Below are positions 7,324 through 14,796 of a stretch of 34,302 nt of DNA, piece after piece (positions within the stretch are counted from its first letter, which is position 1; each line of letters opens with the position of its first letter). The notes under the pieces are model-generated. The model saw only the letters and a program-made list of their open reading frames with translations. It did no database searches and was not told where the DNA came from. The stretch is from contig CALMKJ010000133.1 in assembly GCA_937867305.1 (NCBI GenBank), forward strand, positions 1-34,302. Direction: 5' to 3'. The stretch comes from an uncultured Ectothiorhodospiraceae bacterium (GTDB taxonomy: Bacteria > Pseudomonadota > Gammaproteobacteria > JAABTG01). A program made the translations under genes and the position numbers.

Positions 7324-7613
7324 GCAGCGAGCCCGTCACCGCCACTGCGGTCGCCCTGCGCTACGACGGGACCGGCGCGCCTCGCGTCACCGCGCGGGGA
7401 CGGGGCGAGGTGGCCGAGCGAATCCTGGCGATTGCCCGCGAGCACCAGGTCCCCGTCCGCGAGGACCGCAACCTGGTCCAACTGCTGGCCCTCGTGGAGT
7501 TGGGCGACGAGGTTCCCGCCGAGCTCTATCGGGCAGTCGCCGAGGTCATCGCCTTCGCCTACCGGCTGTCTGGCAAGGGCCCCCCGGGCACCCCCCCCGG
7601 GCCGCACGCGTAG
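7320..7613 (+). CDS. FlhB C-terminal-like export switch protein (FhlB-type, no NPTH)
   Basis: The 97-aa product aligns with the cytoplasmic C-terminal domain of FlhB. It has AVALRYDGTGAPRVTARGRG, then ILAIAREHQVPVREDRNLVQ and PAELYRAVAEVIAFAYRL. In FlhB this domain is preceded by the self-cleaving NPTH motif. Here the equivalent residues are TATAVALRYD, so no cleavage is expected and the protein resembles a pre-cut FlhB C-fragment. It has no membrane segments. The GTG start overlaps the upstream FliK-like stop. Proteins of this type (FhlB) can partly replace the FlhB C-fragment in other bacteria, so a role in export substrate switching is plausible. Confidence 0.85.
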   Translation: MSSEPVTATAVALRYDGTGAPRVTARGRGEVAERILAIAREHQVPVREDRNLVQLLALVELGDEVPAELYRAVAEVIAFAYRLSGKGPPGTPPGPHA

Positions 7614-7641
7614 TCGGCCGTCGGGCGACAGGCCCCCCGCC

Positions 7642-8334
7642 CTACAGTCCCCCGAGGGCCCGGGCCCGGGCCGCCGCCGCGCTCGCCTGCTCGGCGTCCC
7701 CGGTGCGTTCCCTCGCCTGGGCGACCACCCGCCAGTTCCGGGCCTGCAGGGCGGCGTCCGCGGTCAGGGAATTGCTGCGCGCGGCCAGCTGAGCGGCCTG
7801 CTCGTCCTGGTGTTGAAAGAGGCGGACCAGGGAGAGCTGGTGCCACAGCCAGGGGTTGTCGGGCTCGATCCGCAACGCACGCTCCAGCGTCGCCGACGCC
7901 TGTTCCAGGTCGCCCGAGCGGGTCTGCTGATTGGCCTGCGTGGTGAGCGCGGCCACCACCTTGCTCTGGGAGGCCGAGGCCCGCGGAAGCCCTGCCTCCC
8001 GAACGGCAGGCGCCGCGGATGCGACCGTCAAACCCTCGGCGCCGACCGAGCCCGAAGGCCGCGCCTCCACTTCTGCCGGGGGCTGGGGCGACGGCAGCGG
8101 CGTCGCCACCACGGCGACGGGCTCAGGAGCCGGCAGCGGGGATGCCACGGGGGGCGTCGGGAGCGATGCGACCTCCGTTGGCCGCGGCACCTGCGCCCGC
8201 GGCTCCGAACGGGAGGCGGTGGTGAGGGGACGGTCCTCGACTGAGACCACGGAGCCCCGATCCCCGGCCACCAGGGCGCACCCGCCGAGCAGTACGACCC
8301 CGGGCCACAGCCAGAAGACACGCACGACCGTCAC
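7642..8334 (-). CDS. TPR-containing lipoprotein downstream of PBP1b
   Basis: The 230-aa product begins with a short signal peptide ending in a lipobox (VVLLGGC, Cys19). A Pro/Ala/Val-rich linker to about residue 120 is probably unstructured. TPR-type helices occupy residues 126-230 (for example ERALRIEPDNPWLWHQLSL). It is therefore expected at the membrane facing the periplasm. The GTG at 8334 lies three bases after the mrcB stop with GGAGGG about eight bases upstream, so it is translated from the mrcB message. A GTG at 8325 is a weaker alternative. The position next to mrcB suggests a link to peptidoglycan synthesis, inferred from context only. Confidence 0.85.
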   Translation of the reverse strand: MTVVRVFWLWPGVVLLGGCALVAGDRGSVVSVEDRPLTTASRSEPRAQVPRPTEVASLPTPPVASPLPAPEPVAVVATPLPSPQPPAEVEARPSGSVGAEGLTVASAAPAVREAGLPRASASQSKVVAALTTQANQQTRSGDLEQASATLERALRIEPDNPWLWHQLSLVRLFQHQDEQAAQLAARSNSLTADAALQARNWRVVAQARERTGDAEQASAAAARARALGGL

Positions 8335-8337
8335 CGT

Positions 8338-10641
8338 TCAACCCTCCCCGAAGAGCCCGTCCAGGGGGCTCGTGTCACCACCGCAACTCCCTGCAGGGAG
8401 GGACGTCCCCTTCAGGAACGGAAGACGCACCGCGCCCGGGCAATCCTGCTCGAGCCGCTGTCCCACTGTCTTGTCCACCCATTGCCACTCGACCCCCGCC
8501 GGCACCGGTGGGTCCCACGGCGCAGGCGCGAGCCCACCCATCAGGTCGACCCACACCTCGAGGGCGCCGTCGGCGCCGGTGAGCCCCGTCGGCTTGTTGT
8601 CGTCCCGCCCCACCCAGGCGACGGCCAGCCGGTCACCCCCGAATCCCGCGAACCAGCTGTCGCGGAGCTCGTCGGTGGTGCCCGTCTTGCCCGCCAGCCG
8701 CGGGGAGCCCGCAAGCCGGCGATAGGGACGCTGTCCCGTCCCCTCCCTCAGCACCCCCATCATCAGCGTGTCGAGCAGATACACCGGGGCAGGGTCGAAG
8801 GCCTGCTCCACGGACAGCCCGTAACGCTTGAGGGGCTTGTGGTCGGGACCCGTCACCTCCCGGATCGCCCGCAGCGGGATCCGGAAGCCGAGTCCGGCCA
8901 TCGTCTGGTACATCTGGGCGGTCTCGAACGGGGACAGTTCCAGCGCCCCCAGCAGGACCGATGGATACGGAGGGATGTCGGCCGTCACCCCAAGCCCCGT
9001 CAGGGTCCGCGCCACCTTGCGCAGGCCGACCTGCAAGCCGAGTTGCACGGTCGCGAGGTTGTAGGAGCGGACCAGGGCCGTCTGCACCGTCACTTCACCG
9101 TGGCTGCGGCGGTCGAAGTTCTGGGGCGCCCACACCTGCCCCGGCGCCGACTTGACGCGCACCGGCTGGTCCTGCAGGAGACTCACGGGAGAGAATCCCT
9201 CCCCGGGCAGCAGCGCCGACAGATACACCGCCGGCTTGACCAGGGACCCGATGGGCCGCCGGGCGTCGAGCGCCCGATTGAAGCCCGGGGCCTGCGGGTC
9301 ACGTCCTCCCACGAGCGCCAGGACCTCGCCGGTCTTGGGGTCCGCGACCACCACCGCCCCCTCCAGGGTCCCCTGGGGGACCCGCCGGGCGCTCTCGATG
9401 GCGGCCAGGCGCCGGGCGAGGACCCGTTCGGCCTGAGCCTGGGCGGGCGGCGCGAGGGTGGTGAATATCTGCAGCCCTTCGCTGCGCAGGTCCTCCTCGC
9501 GGTAATCCCGCACGAGCTGCCGGCGCACCAGGTCCATGAACCCCGGAAACGGAGAATTCGCGAAGCCCGCGTCGGGACGCACTCCGAGGGGCGCGGCGCG
9601 CGCAGCCCGCGCCTCCTGTTCGCCCACGTACCCCTGGGCCAGCATCTGATCGATGACCAGATTACGCCGCTCCAGGGCCCGCGCGGCCGAGCGCCGCGGG
9701 TTGTACTGGTTCGGTCCCCGCGCCAGCCCCACGAGGACCGCGATCTCCTGCAGGCGCAGTTCCCGCAGGGGACGCCCAAAGTAGAATTCGGACGCAAGCC
9801 CGAATCCATGCACGGCCCGGGGACCCTGCTGCCCCAGGTACACCTCGTTCAGGTAGGCCTCGAGGATCTCGTCCTTGCTGTACCGGCGCTCCAGCAGGAG
9901 CGCCATCAGGGCTTCGTTGACCTTGCGCACGAGGGTGCGCTCGCGCGTCAGGAAGTAGTTCTTCACGAGCTGCTGGGTGAGCGTACTGCCACCCTGCACG
10001 ACGCCGCGGGCCCTGAGGTTCGCCCACAGTGCCCGGCCGATACCCCGCGGGTCGAGCCCCCAGTGCTCGTAGAACCCCCGGTCTTCGACCGCCAGGAGAC
10101 CCTGGACGAGCGCGGGAGGCACCTCGGAGAGCCGCACGAGGACACGGTCCTCGTGATGGGTGGGGTAGATCCTGCCGATCTCCAGCGGCTCGAGGCGCAA
10201 CAGGGGGGCCTCCCCCCCACCCTCTGCGCTCACCCGCTGGAGCCGATCACCGGAAAACGCGAGGCGGACCTTGCGCGTGGGCTCCGAGCCGTCCCAGAAG
10301 CGGAACCCCCGGACGTAGACCTCCACCGTGGCGGAGTCCTTACGGTTGAAGCTCCCGGGGCGCTCGAGCCGCGCGGTCTTCTGGTAGCCGAGGCGCTCGA
10401 GCTCCTGCACCAGCTCCGCGGGGGAGAGCCGCAAATCGGGGTAGAGCTCGAGAGGCCGCGCATAGATCCGCGCTGGCAACGCCCAGCGCTTGCCCTCGAA
10501 CTGGGTCCGGATCACCCGGTCGAGCCAGACCCCGTAGCCCAGCAGGGCCACCAGGAGGACCAGGCCGAAGACCAGCAGACCCGCCGCAACGCGTCCGCCC
10601 CGGCGGGGAGACTTCTTCGTTCGCTTTCGTCGAGCACTCAT
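8338..10641 (-). CDS. mrcB: Bifunctional penicillin-binding protein 1B
   Basis: This 767-aa class A PBP polymerises and cross-links peptidoglycan in the periplasm. Residues 1-16 are basic and cytoplasmic, and the membrane anchor is at about 19-40. A UB2H-like domain covers about 58-145, which marks the 1B rather than 1A type. The GT51 glycosyltransferase contains AVEDRGFYEHWGLDPRGIGR (catalytic Glu about 186), GGSTLTQQLVKNYF and RRYSKDEILEAYLNEVYLG. The transpeptidase has the three classic motifs: SLVK (Ser466), SYN (526-528) and KTGT (652-655). The ATG at 10641 follows a weak ribosome binding site. It lies 51 bases after the DUF2802 gene and directly before the TPR lipoprotein. Confidence 0.97.
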   Translation of the reverse strand: MSARRKRTKKSPRRGGRVAAGLLVFGLVLLVALLGYGVWLDRVIRTQFEGKRWALPARIYARPLELYPDLRLSPAELVQELERLGYQKTARLERPGSFNRKDSATVEVYVRGFRFWDGSEPTRKVRLAFSGDRLQRVSAEGGGEAPLLRLEPLEIGRIYPTHHEDRVLVRLSEVPPALVQGLLAVEDRGFYEHWGLDPRGIGRALWANLRARGVVQGGSTLTQQLVKNYFLTRERTLVRKVNEALMALLLERRYSKDEILEAYLNEVYLGQQGPRAVHGFGLASEFYFGRPLRELRLQEIAVLVGLARGPNQYNPRRSAARALERRNLVIDQMLAQGYVGEQEARAARAAPLGVRPDAGFANSPFPGFMDLVRRQLVRDYREEDLRSEGLQIFTTLAPPAQAQAERVLARRLAAIESARRVPQGTLEGAVVVADPKTGEVLALVGGRDPQAPGFNRALDARRPIGSLVKPAVYLSALLPGEGFSPVSLLQDQPVRVKSAPGQVWAPQNFDRRSHGEVTVQTALVRSYNLATVQLGLQVGLRKVARTLTGLGVTADIPPYPSVLLGALELSPFETAQMYQTMAGLGFRIPLRAIREVTGPDHKPLKRYGLSVEQAFDPAPVYLLDTLMMGVLREGTGQRPYRRLAGSPRLAGKTGTTDELRDSWFAGFGGDRLAVAWVGRDDNKPTGLTGADGALEVWVDLMGGLAPAPWDPPVPAGVEWQWVDKTVGQRLEQDCPGAVRLPFLKGTSLPAGSCGGDTSPLDGLFGEG

Positions 10642-10692
10642 TGCCCCCGGATTCTACCAGGGGCTCGGTGGGGCCGCGGGGTGGACTGTGGG

Positions 10693-11115
10693 TCAGCCGG
10701 TACCGGTCGCGGCCGAGCGCGGGGTCTCGGGCGGGCGGGCCCGGGCGCTGCGATGGAGGATCTGGACCAGCTCGGCCTCGCCTCTCGGCAGCCCGCAGGT
10801 CGTCACCAACTCCTCGACGCTGGCCCCACGGCTCGCCAGCCGTATCGCCTGGTGGTAAACACCCTGGTCCGGCTCACGCAGGGCGAGCTCGTCCTGGCGC
10901 TCGGTCAGGCGGCGCAGCCGGTCCTCGAGGAGCACCACCGCCTCGCCCATGCCCCGGGCCCCGACACAGACCGCCTGCATATCCCGCTCCAGGCCTCGCA
11001 CGAGACCCTCCTGACGCTCCAACTCCGCGCGCAGTCTGCGGACGTAGACCACCGCCCCGGCTGCACCCGTGAACAGGAACGACAGACTCGCGAGAAAGGG
11101 CCACGTCATATCCAT
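10693..11115 (-). CDS. DUF2802 membrane protein of the flagellar/chemotaxis locus
   Basis: The 140-aa product has one N-terminal membrane segment (about residues 5-26), a coiled coil to about residue 80, and the DUF2802 block YHQAIRLASRGASVEELVTT followed by CGLPRGEAELVQILH. In Pseudomonas-type genomes the DUF2802 gene follows motC-motD-parC-parP-cheW (PA1465 in P. aeruginosa). Here it follows motD directly, with the three intervening genes missing. The ATG at 11115 follows GAGG, and ATG 11109 is also possible. A near-consensus sigma-54 promoter lies about 110 bases upstream. Function unknown; association with the polar flagellar or chemotaxis machinery is inferred from conserved position. 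Confidence 0.85.
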   Translation of the reverse strand: MDMTWPFLASLSFLFTGAAGAVVYVRRLRAELERQEGLVRGLERDMQAVCVGARGMGEAVVLLEDRLRRLTERQDELALREPDQGVYHQAIRLASRGASVEELVTTCGLPRGEAELVQILHRSARARPPETPRSAATGTG

Positions 11116-11227
11116 CGCTGTTCGCCTCGAGCGTGCTCGCCTCCCCAGGGCTCTCGCCGGACCCACCGTCTGCGGCAACCCGCTGCCGTCAAGGATCCGG
11201 CGCTCTCACCCCTCCGCCGGGGGGTTT

Positions 11228-11243
11228 TGCACGAGTCGTGCCA
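11228..11243 (-). promoter_or_regulatory. Sigma-54 promoter upstream of DUF2802-mrcB
   Basis: The minus strand reads TGGCACGACTCGTGCA. It has a perfect -24 element (TGGCACG) and GTGCA at -12, with the invariant GG and GC ten bases apart. The same bases also form the inverted repeat GCACGA-N-TCGTGC, so coincidence through the palindrome must be considered. It faces the DUF2802 gene, then mrcB and the TPR lipoprotein. Confidence 0.6.
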
Positions 11244-11276
11244 CAAGCCCCGCAGCCGGCGTCGGGGGGCCGCGAG

Positions 11277-12263
11277 TCAGGGCACGGCCGGCCGCAGTGG
11301 CGCGATGGGCCCCACCGGCGAAGGCACCGGCGATTGTGGCACCGGCGATTGTGGCAGCGGCGTGCCCGGCGTCAGCCCGAGCGTGGCCGCCCCCGCGTCC
11401 TCCGCGCGCCCCCGTGCCCGCGGGGATGCCGCGATCACGACCACCACCCTGCGGTTCCGGCTCCGCCCCTCGGGAGTGGCGTTCTCGGCGACCGGCCGAT
11501 GCTCACCGTAGCCGATGGCCACCAGGCGCTCGGGCCTCACACCGTTGCGCGTGAAGACGTGCACCACGCTCGCCGCACGCCCCGCGGACAATTCCCAGTT
11601 GGAGGGAAAGACCTCGGTGTTGATCGGGACGTTGTCGGTGAAGCCCTCGACCTGCACGGCGTTGGGAAAGGTCTTCAGGATGGCCGAGAGGTCGCGCAGC
11701 ACGGGCAAGGCGCCGTCCACCAGCCGCGCGCTCCCGCTCGGGAAGAGCAGGCTCGTCTTGATCTCGACTTCGACACCGAATTCCGTGGTGCGCACGTCCA
11801 CCAGCCCCCGGGCCAGCAAGCCCTCGAGCGCCAGCTCGATCTGGCGTGCCACGCTCTCCCGGTGTGCGGCCGGTGCGCCGGACTCCTGGCCCCCCGGGCC
11901 CACGTTCGCCTCGGGCCCGGCCCCACCCGGCTCGTCTTCCGTCCCGCGGCCACTCTTTTCCCCGTCCAACTCCTCCACCAACTGGACGGGAATCGGGATC
12001 GGCCGTGGGGTGGTCACCGGAAGCTGCTGACGGACCGGTGGTGCGCGCACCAGCTGGCCCACCTGGATCGGCTCGAGGCTGCGGGTCGAGCTGCGAAAGG
12101 CCGAGACCATCGCGTCGGAGAGGACACGATACTTGCCCTCGTTCACGGAGGACACGGCGTACATGACGACGAAAAACGCGAACAGCAGCGTCAGGAAGTC
12201 CGCGTAGGAGACGAGCCAACGCTCGTGGTTTTCGTGCTCTTCGTGCCGGCGGCGGGGGGCCAC
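11277..12263 (-). CDS. motD: Flagellar motor stator protein MotD (MotB family)
   Basis: The 328-aa MotB-type protein forms the stator with MotC. It has a short basic N-terminus, then one membrane segment (about 16-38) with the proton-carrying Asp22 in LVSYADFLTLLFAFFVVMYA. A Pro/Gly-rich periplasmic linker follows. The OmpA/MotB peptidoglycan-binding domain, about residues 140-275, contains VEGFTDNVPI, SNWELSAGRAASVV and GYGEHRPV. The C-terminal tail has a tandem QSPVP repeat. The GTG start overlaps the last base of the motC stop, so the two are coupled. A spacer of about 160 bases follows before the DUF2802 gene, where parC, parP and cheW would normally lie. Confidence 0.95.
   Translation of the reverse strand: MAPRRRHEEHENHERWLVSYADFLTLLFAFFVVMYAVSSVNEGKYRVLSDAMVSAFRSSTRSLEPIQVGQLVRAPPVRQQLPVTTPRPIPIPVQLVEELDGEKSGRGTEDEPGGAGPEANVGPGGQESGAPAAHRESVARQIELALEGLLARGLVDVRTTEFGVEVEIKTSLLFPSGSARLVDGALPVLRDLSAILKTFPNAVQVEGFTDNVPINTEVFPSNWELSAGRAASVVHVFTRNGVRPERLVAIGYGEHRPVAENATPEGRSRNRRVVVVIAASPRARGRAEDAGAATLGLTPGTPLPQSPVPQSPVPSPVGPIAPLRPAVP
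11323..11352 (-). repeat. 15-bp tandem repeat (2 copies) in motD
   Basis: Two identical 15-base units (plus strand GGCACCGGCGATTGT) lie head to tail at 11323-11337 and 11338-11352, and part of a third follows. Read on the minus strand they encode repeated Gln-Ser-Pro-Val-Pro in the disordered C-terminal tail of MotD. The copy number may vary between strains. Confidence 0.85.
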
Positions 12264-13003
12264 TACTCGAGGTACCCGCGCAGCCGGAGCTCGATGTTCA
12301 TCGGGTTCTCACCCTCGGCGATCCCCAGGATCCCCTGCAAGAGCATCTCGCGGTACTGGGTCTGGGCGTGGATGACGCCCTTCAGCTTGTTGCCGATCGG
12401 TAGCAAGACCAGGTTCGCGAGACCCACGCCGTAGACGGTGGCCACGAACGCGGTGGCGATACCGGGCCCCAGCTTGCTCGGGTCCGCCAGGTTCCCCATC
12501 ACGTGGATCAGCCCGAGCACGGCACCGATGATGCCGATGGTCGGAGAGTACCCCCCCATCGCCTCGAAGACCTTCGCGGAGGCCATGTCCCGCTGCTCCC
12601 GGGCGCTGAGTTCCACCTCCAGCGTGTTGCGGATGGTCTCGGGCTCGTTGCCATCGACCAGGAGCTGCAGCCCCTTGCGGGCGAACATGTCGGGCTCGGT
12701 CTCGGTCAGACCCTCGAGCCCGAGCAGGCCCTCGCGGCGGGCCACCTGGCTCCAGCTGACGACCTTCTGGATGGTCGCCGTGAGGTCATGGGCCGGCGGC
12801 CTGGCGACCCAGCCCACGATCTTCAACGCCCGCAGGAACGCCGGCACCGACGACTGCAGCAGGGTGGCCCCGAGCGAGCCGCCGACCACGATGATGAGCG
12901 CCGGCCCGTTGAGCAGCGAGCCCAGGTGCCCGCCCTCGAGCACGTTGCCGCCGAGGATGGCACCCAGTCCGATGAGGAGACCGGCGACGCTGAGGACGTC
13001 CAT
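12263..13003 (-). CDS. motC: Flagellar motor stator protein MotC (MotA family)
   Basis: The 246-aa MotA-type protein has four membrane segments: about residues 4-22, 33-53, 150-170 and 182-205. A cytoplasmic loop of about 90 residues lies between segments 2 and 3. MotA/ExbB signature pieces are FEAMGGYSPTIGIIGAVLGL and PGIATAFVATVYGVGLANL. It pairs with MotD to form the ion-conducting stator. The ATG at 13003 is clear but has only a weak ribosome binding site. The 141-base gap upstream to fliA is where cheY, cheZ, cheA and cheB lie in related flagellar clusters. Confidence 0.95.
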   Translation of the reverse strand: MDVLSVAGLLIGLGAILGGNVLEGGHLGSLLNGPALIIVVGGSLGATLLQSSVPAFLRALKIVGWVARPPAHDLTATIQKVVSWSQVARREGLLGLEGLTETEPDMFARKGLQLLVDGNEPETIRNTLEVELSAREQRDMASAKVFEAMGGYSPTIGIIGAVLGLIHVMGNLADPSKLGPGIATAFVATVYGVGLANLVLLPIGNKLKGVIHAQTQYREMLLQGILGIAEGENPMNIELRLRGYLE

Positions 13004-13052
13004 CGCTCAGCGGGCCCGCGGGTGTCGCGAGGTCAGCCGCATCGAGCCGACC

Positions 13053-13115
13053 TCAGGCCCCATTCCAGAGGCAGACGTCCACCTCCACCACCAGGATGCG
13101 CATGTCCGTGTACAC
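13053..13115 (-). pseudogene. 20-codon frame resembling a response-regulator N-terminus (possible cheY/cheB remnant)
   Basis: Between fliA and motC the minus strand has GTG (13113-13115) with GGGAGG about five bases upstream. It encodes MYTDMRILVVEVDVCLWNGA and then stops. The piece MRILVVE-x-D looks like the first beta strand and acidic pocket of a CheY-type receiver, and the position is where cheY would be. The similarity is only about eight residues, so it may be chance. No other coding sequence is seen in this 141-base gap. Confidence 0.25.
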
Positions 13116-13144
13116 CGCGGCCTCCCGGCGCCCTGGCGGGCAGA

Positions 13145-13873
13145 TCAGTCGTTGCGCCAATCGGCCATCCGCGACTTCAGCCGCATCATGGCCTGTCCGT
13201 GAATCTGGCAAACCCGCGACTCGCTCACTCCGAGAACCGCGCCGATCTCGCGCAGGTTCAGTTCCTCGTCGTAGTAGAGCGACATCACCAGCCGCTCGCG
13301 CTCGGGAAGCGTGCCCACCGCGTCCGCCAGGGCCTCGCGGAACTTGTCCATCTCGACCGATTCGAGCGGGCCCTTGATCGGGCCGGAGAGCCCCTCCGAC
13401 ACGGAGTCCTCCCCGATGGGGAGGTCCTCCAGGCTGAACACCTTGTGACCCGAAGCGTCCTGGAGGATCTGGTGATAGTCATCGAGGGAAATCCCCAGGC
13501 GCTCGGCCACCTCGACGTCGCGCGCGTCGCGCCCCGCCGAGCTCTCGATGGTCCGGATCGCCTCCGTCACCTGGCGCACCTTGCGGTGCAGGGAGCGCGG
13601 GGTCCAGTCGCTCTTGCGGATCTCGTCGAGCATCGCGCCGCGGATGCGGATGCCCGCGTAGGTCTCGAAGCTCGCCCCCTGACTGGCGTCGTAGTTCCGG
13701 GACGCCTCGATCAACCCGATCATCCCCGCCTGAATCAGGTCGTCGGCCTGCACGCTCGGGGGCAGGCGCGTCATCAGGTGGTACGCGATGCGCTTCACCA
13801 GGGGCGCGTATCGCATCACGACCTCGTCCTGGGTCCCGACCTGCGTCTCGACGTACATCGCCAGCCCGTTCAT
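13145..13873 (-). CDS. fliA: RNA polymerase sigma factor FliA (sigma-28)
   Basis: The 242-aa flagellar sigma factor directs late genes such as flagellin. Region 2 is visible as RIAYHLMTRLPPSVQADDLI and FETYAGIRIRGAMLDEIRKS (about residues 20-75). Region 3 follows, and region 4 (LPERERLVMSLYYDEELNLR, then EIGAVLGVSESRVCQIHGQA) binds the -35 element. The ATG at 13873 overlaps the fleN stop by four bases. The frame is open further upstream, but that is fleN coding sequence. It closes the export and regulatory run and is followed directly by motC, with no chemotaxis genes between. Confidence 0.96.
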   Translation of the reverse strand: MNGLAMYVETQVGTQDEVVMRYAPLVKRIAYHLMTRLPPSVQADDLIQAGMIGLIEASRNYDASQGASFETYAGIRIRGAMLDEIRKSDWTPRSLHRKVRQVTEAIRTIESSAGRDARDVEVAERLGISLDDYHQILQDASGHKVFSLEDLPIGEDSVSEGLSGPIKGPLESVEMDKFREALADAVGTLPERERLVMSLYYDEELNLREIGAVLGVSESRVCQIHGQAMMRLKSRMADWRND

Positions 13874-14796
13874 GGGTATGCCTCCGCTCCCCTCTGCCCG
13901 GCCTGGATGAGCCGCTCTACGAAGAACTCCAGGTGTCCGCGTGCGCGGTCCGGCACGGGCCATTTATCGGTATGAGTCGCCAGTTTCTTGAACGCGAGCG
14001 CGGCGCTGCTCGTCGGGTACGCCTCGAGCACCGCCGACTGCCGCTGCACCGCCTTGCGCACGTGCTCGTCGTAGGGGACCACCCCCATCAGGTCCAGGGA
14101 GACGTCCAGGAAGCGATCGCAAACCCTGGCCAGCTTCCGGAACATCGCCTCCCCCTCGCGCTCGCTGCGCGTCATGTTCGACAGGATGTGGAACCGCTGC
14201 TGTCCGTAGTCCCGATGCAGCAGCTTGATGAGGGCGTACGCGTCGGTGATGGAGGTCGGCTCGTCGCAGACCACGACCACGATCTCCTGGGCCGCGAGGG
14301 CGAAGAGCACGACGCTGTCGGACACGCCCGCGGCGGTGTCCACCACCATCACGTCGAGGTCGAGGGACAGTTGCCCGAAGGCGTGAATGAGCCCTGCGTG
14401 CTGCTGCGGGGTCAGACTCGCCATGCGCTGGAGCCCCGAGGCCGCTGGCACGATCTTGATGTCCGAGGGCCCGGTGACGATCGCCTCCTCGAGCGAGCAG
14501 CGTCCGTCGATCACGTGTGCCAGATTCGGGCCCGTCGGCAGACCGAGCAGGACATCGATGTTGGCGAGCCCCAGGTCGGCGTCCATCAACATCACCGACT
14601 TGCCGGCCTGGGCCAGGGCGATGGCGAGATTCACCGAAACGTTGGTCTTGCCGACCCCGCCCTTACCGCTGGTGACGGCGATGACCTGGACGGGCCGCAT
14701 CTGGCGCATGCGCCGCAGACCGCTCGCCTGGCTGGCGAGGACTCTAGAGTTGGCCGGCTGCACCGAGCGCACCGAAAGTGAGTTCAAGGGATTCAT
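13870..14796 (-). CDS. fleN: Flagellar number regulator FleN/FlhG (ParA/MinD-type ATPase)
   Basis: The 308-aa MinD-like ATPase limits flagellar number and, in Pseudomonas and Vibrio, antagonises FleQ. The deviant Walker A KGGVGKT is at 45-51, with MLMDADLGLANIDVLLG and VVDTAAGVSD behind it. The C-terminus has LEFFVERLIQ. An N-terminal QASGLR (23-28) resembles the DQAxxLR motif that stimulates the FlhF GTPase, which supports the long start at 14796 even though it overlaps flhF by 53 bases. A shorter start at MRPVQ would lose this motif. Confidence 0.95.
   Translation of the reverse strand: MNPLNSLSVRSVQPANSRVLASQASGLRRMRQMRPVQVIAVTSGKGGVGKTNVSVNLAIALAQAGKSVMLMDADLGLANIDVLLGLPTGPNLAHVIDGRCSLEEAIVTGPSDIKIVPAASGLQRMASLTPQQHAGLIHAFGQLSLDLDVMVVDTAAGVSDSVVLFALAAQEIVVVVCDEPTSITDAYALIKLLHRDYGQQRFHILSNMTRSEREGEAMFRKLARVCDRFLDVSLDLMGVVPYDEHVRKAVQRQSAVLEAYPTSSAALAFKKLATHTDKWPVPDRARGHLEFFVERLIQAGQRGAEAYP

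Noticed and set aside
10651..10656. TAGAAT with upstream TG as an extended -10 promoter for mrcB
   Set aside because: It would start transcription within a few bases of the mrcB ATG and has no -35 element, so the evidence is too weak to list.
11244..11276. GC-rich hairpin after motD as a terminator
   Set aside because: The GCCCC/GGGGC stem has a long loop and is followed by TTGTGG rather than a T-tract.
8482..11511. Very long open frame on the plus strand opposite mrcB
   Set aside because: It is antisense to PBP1b, motD and the DUF2802 gene, rich in Arg/His/Gly/Pro with no domain, and is a typical shadow frame of high-GC coding DNA. Similar shadows occur opposite flhA, fliF, fliM and amrS.
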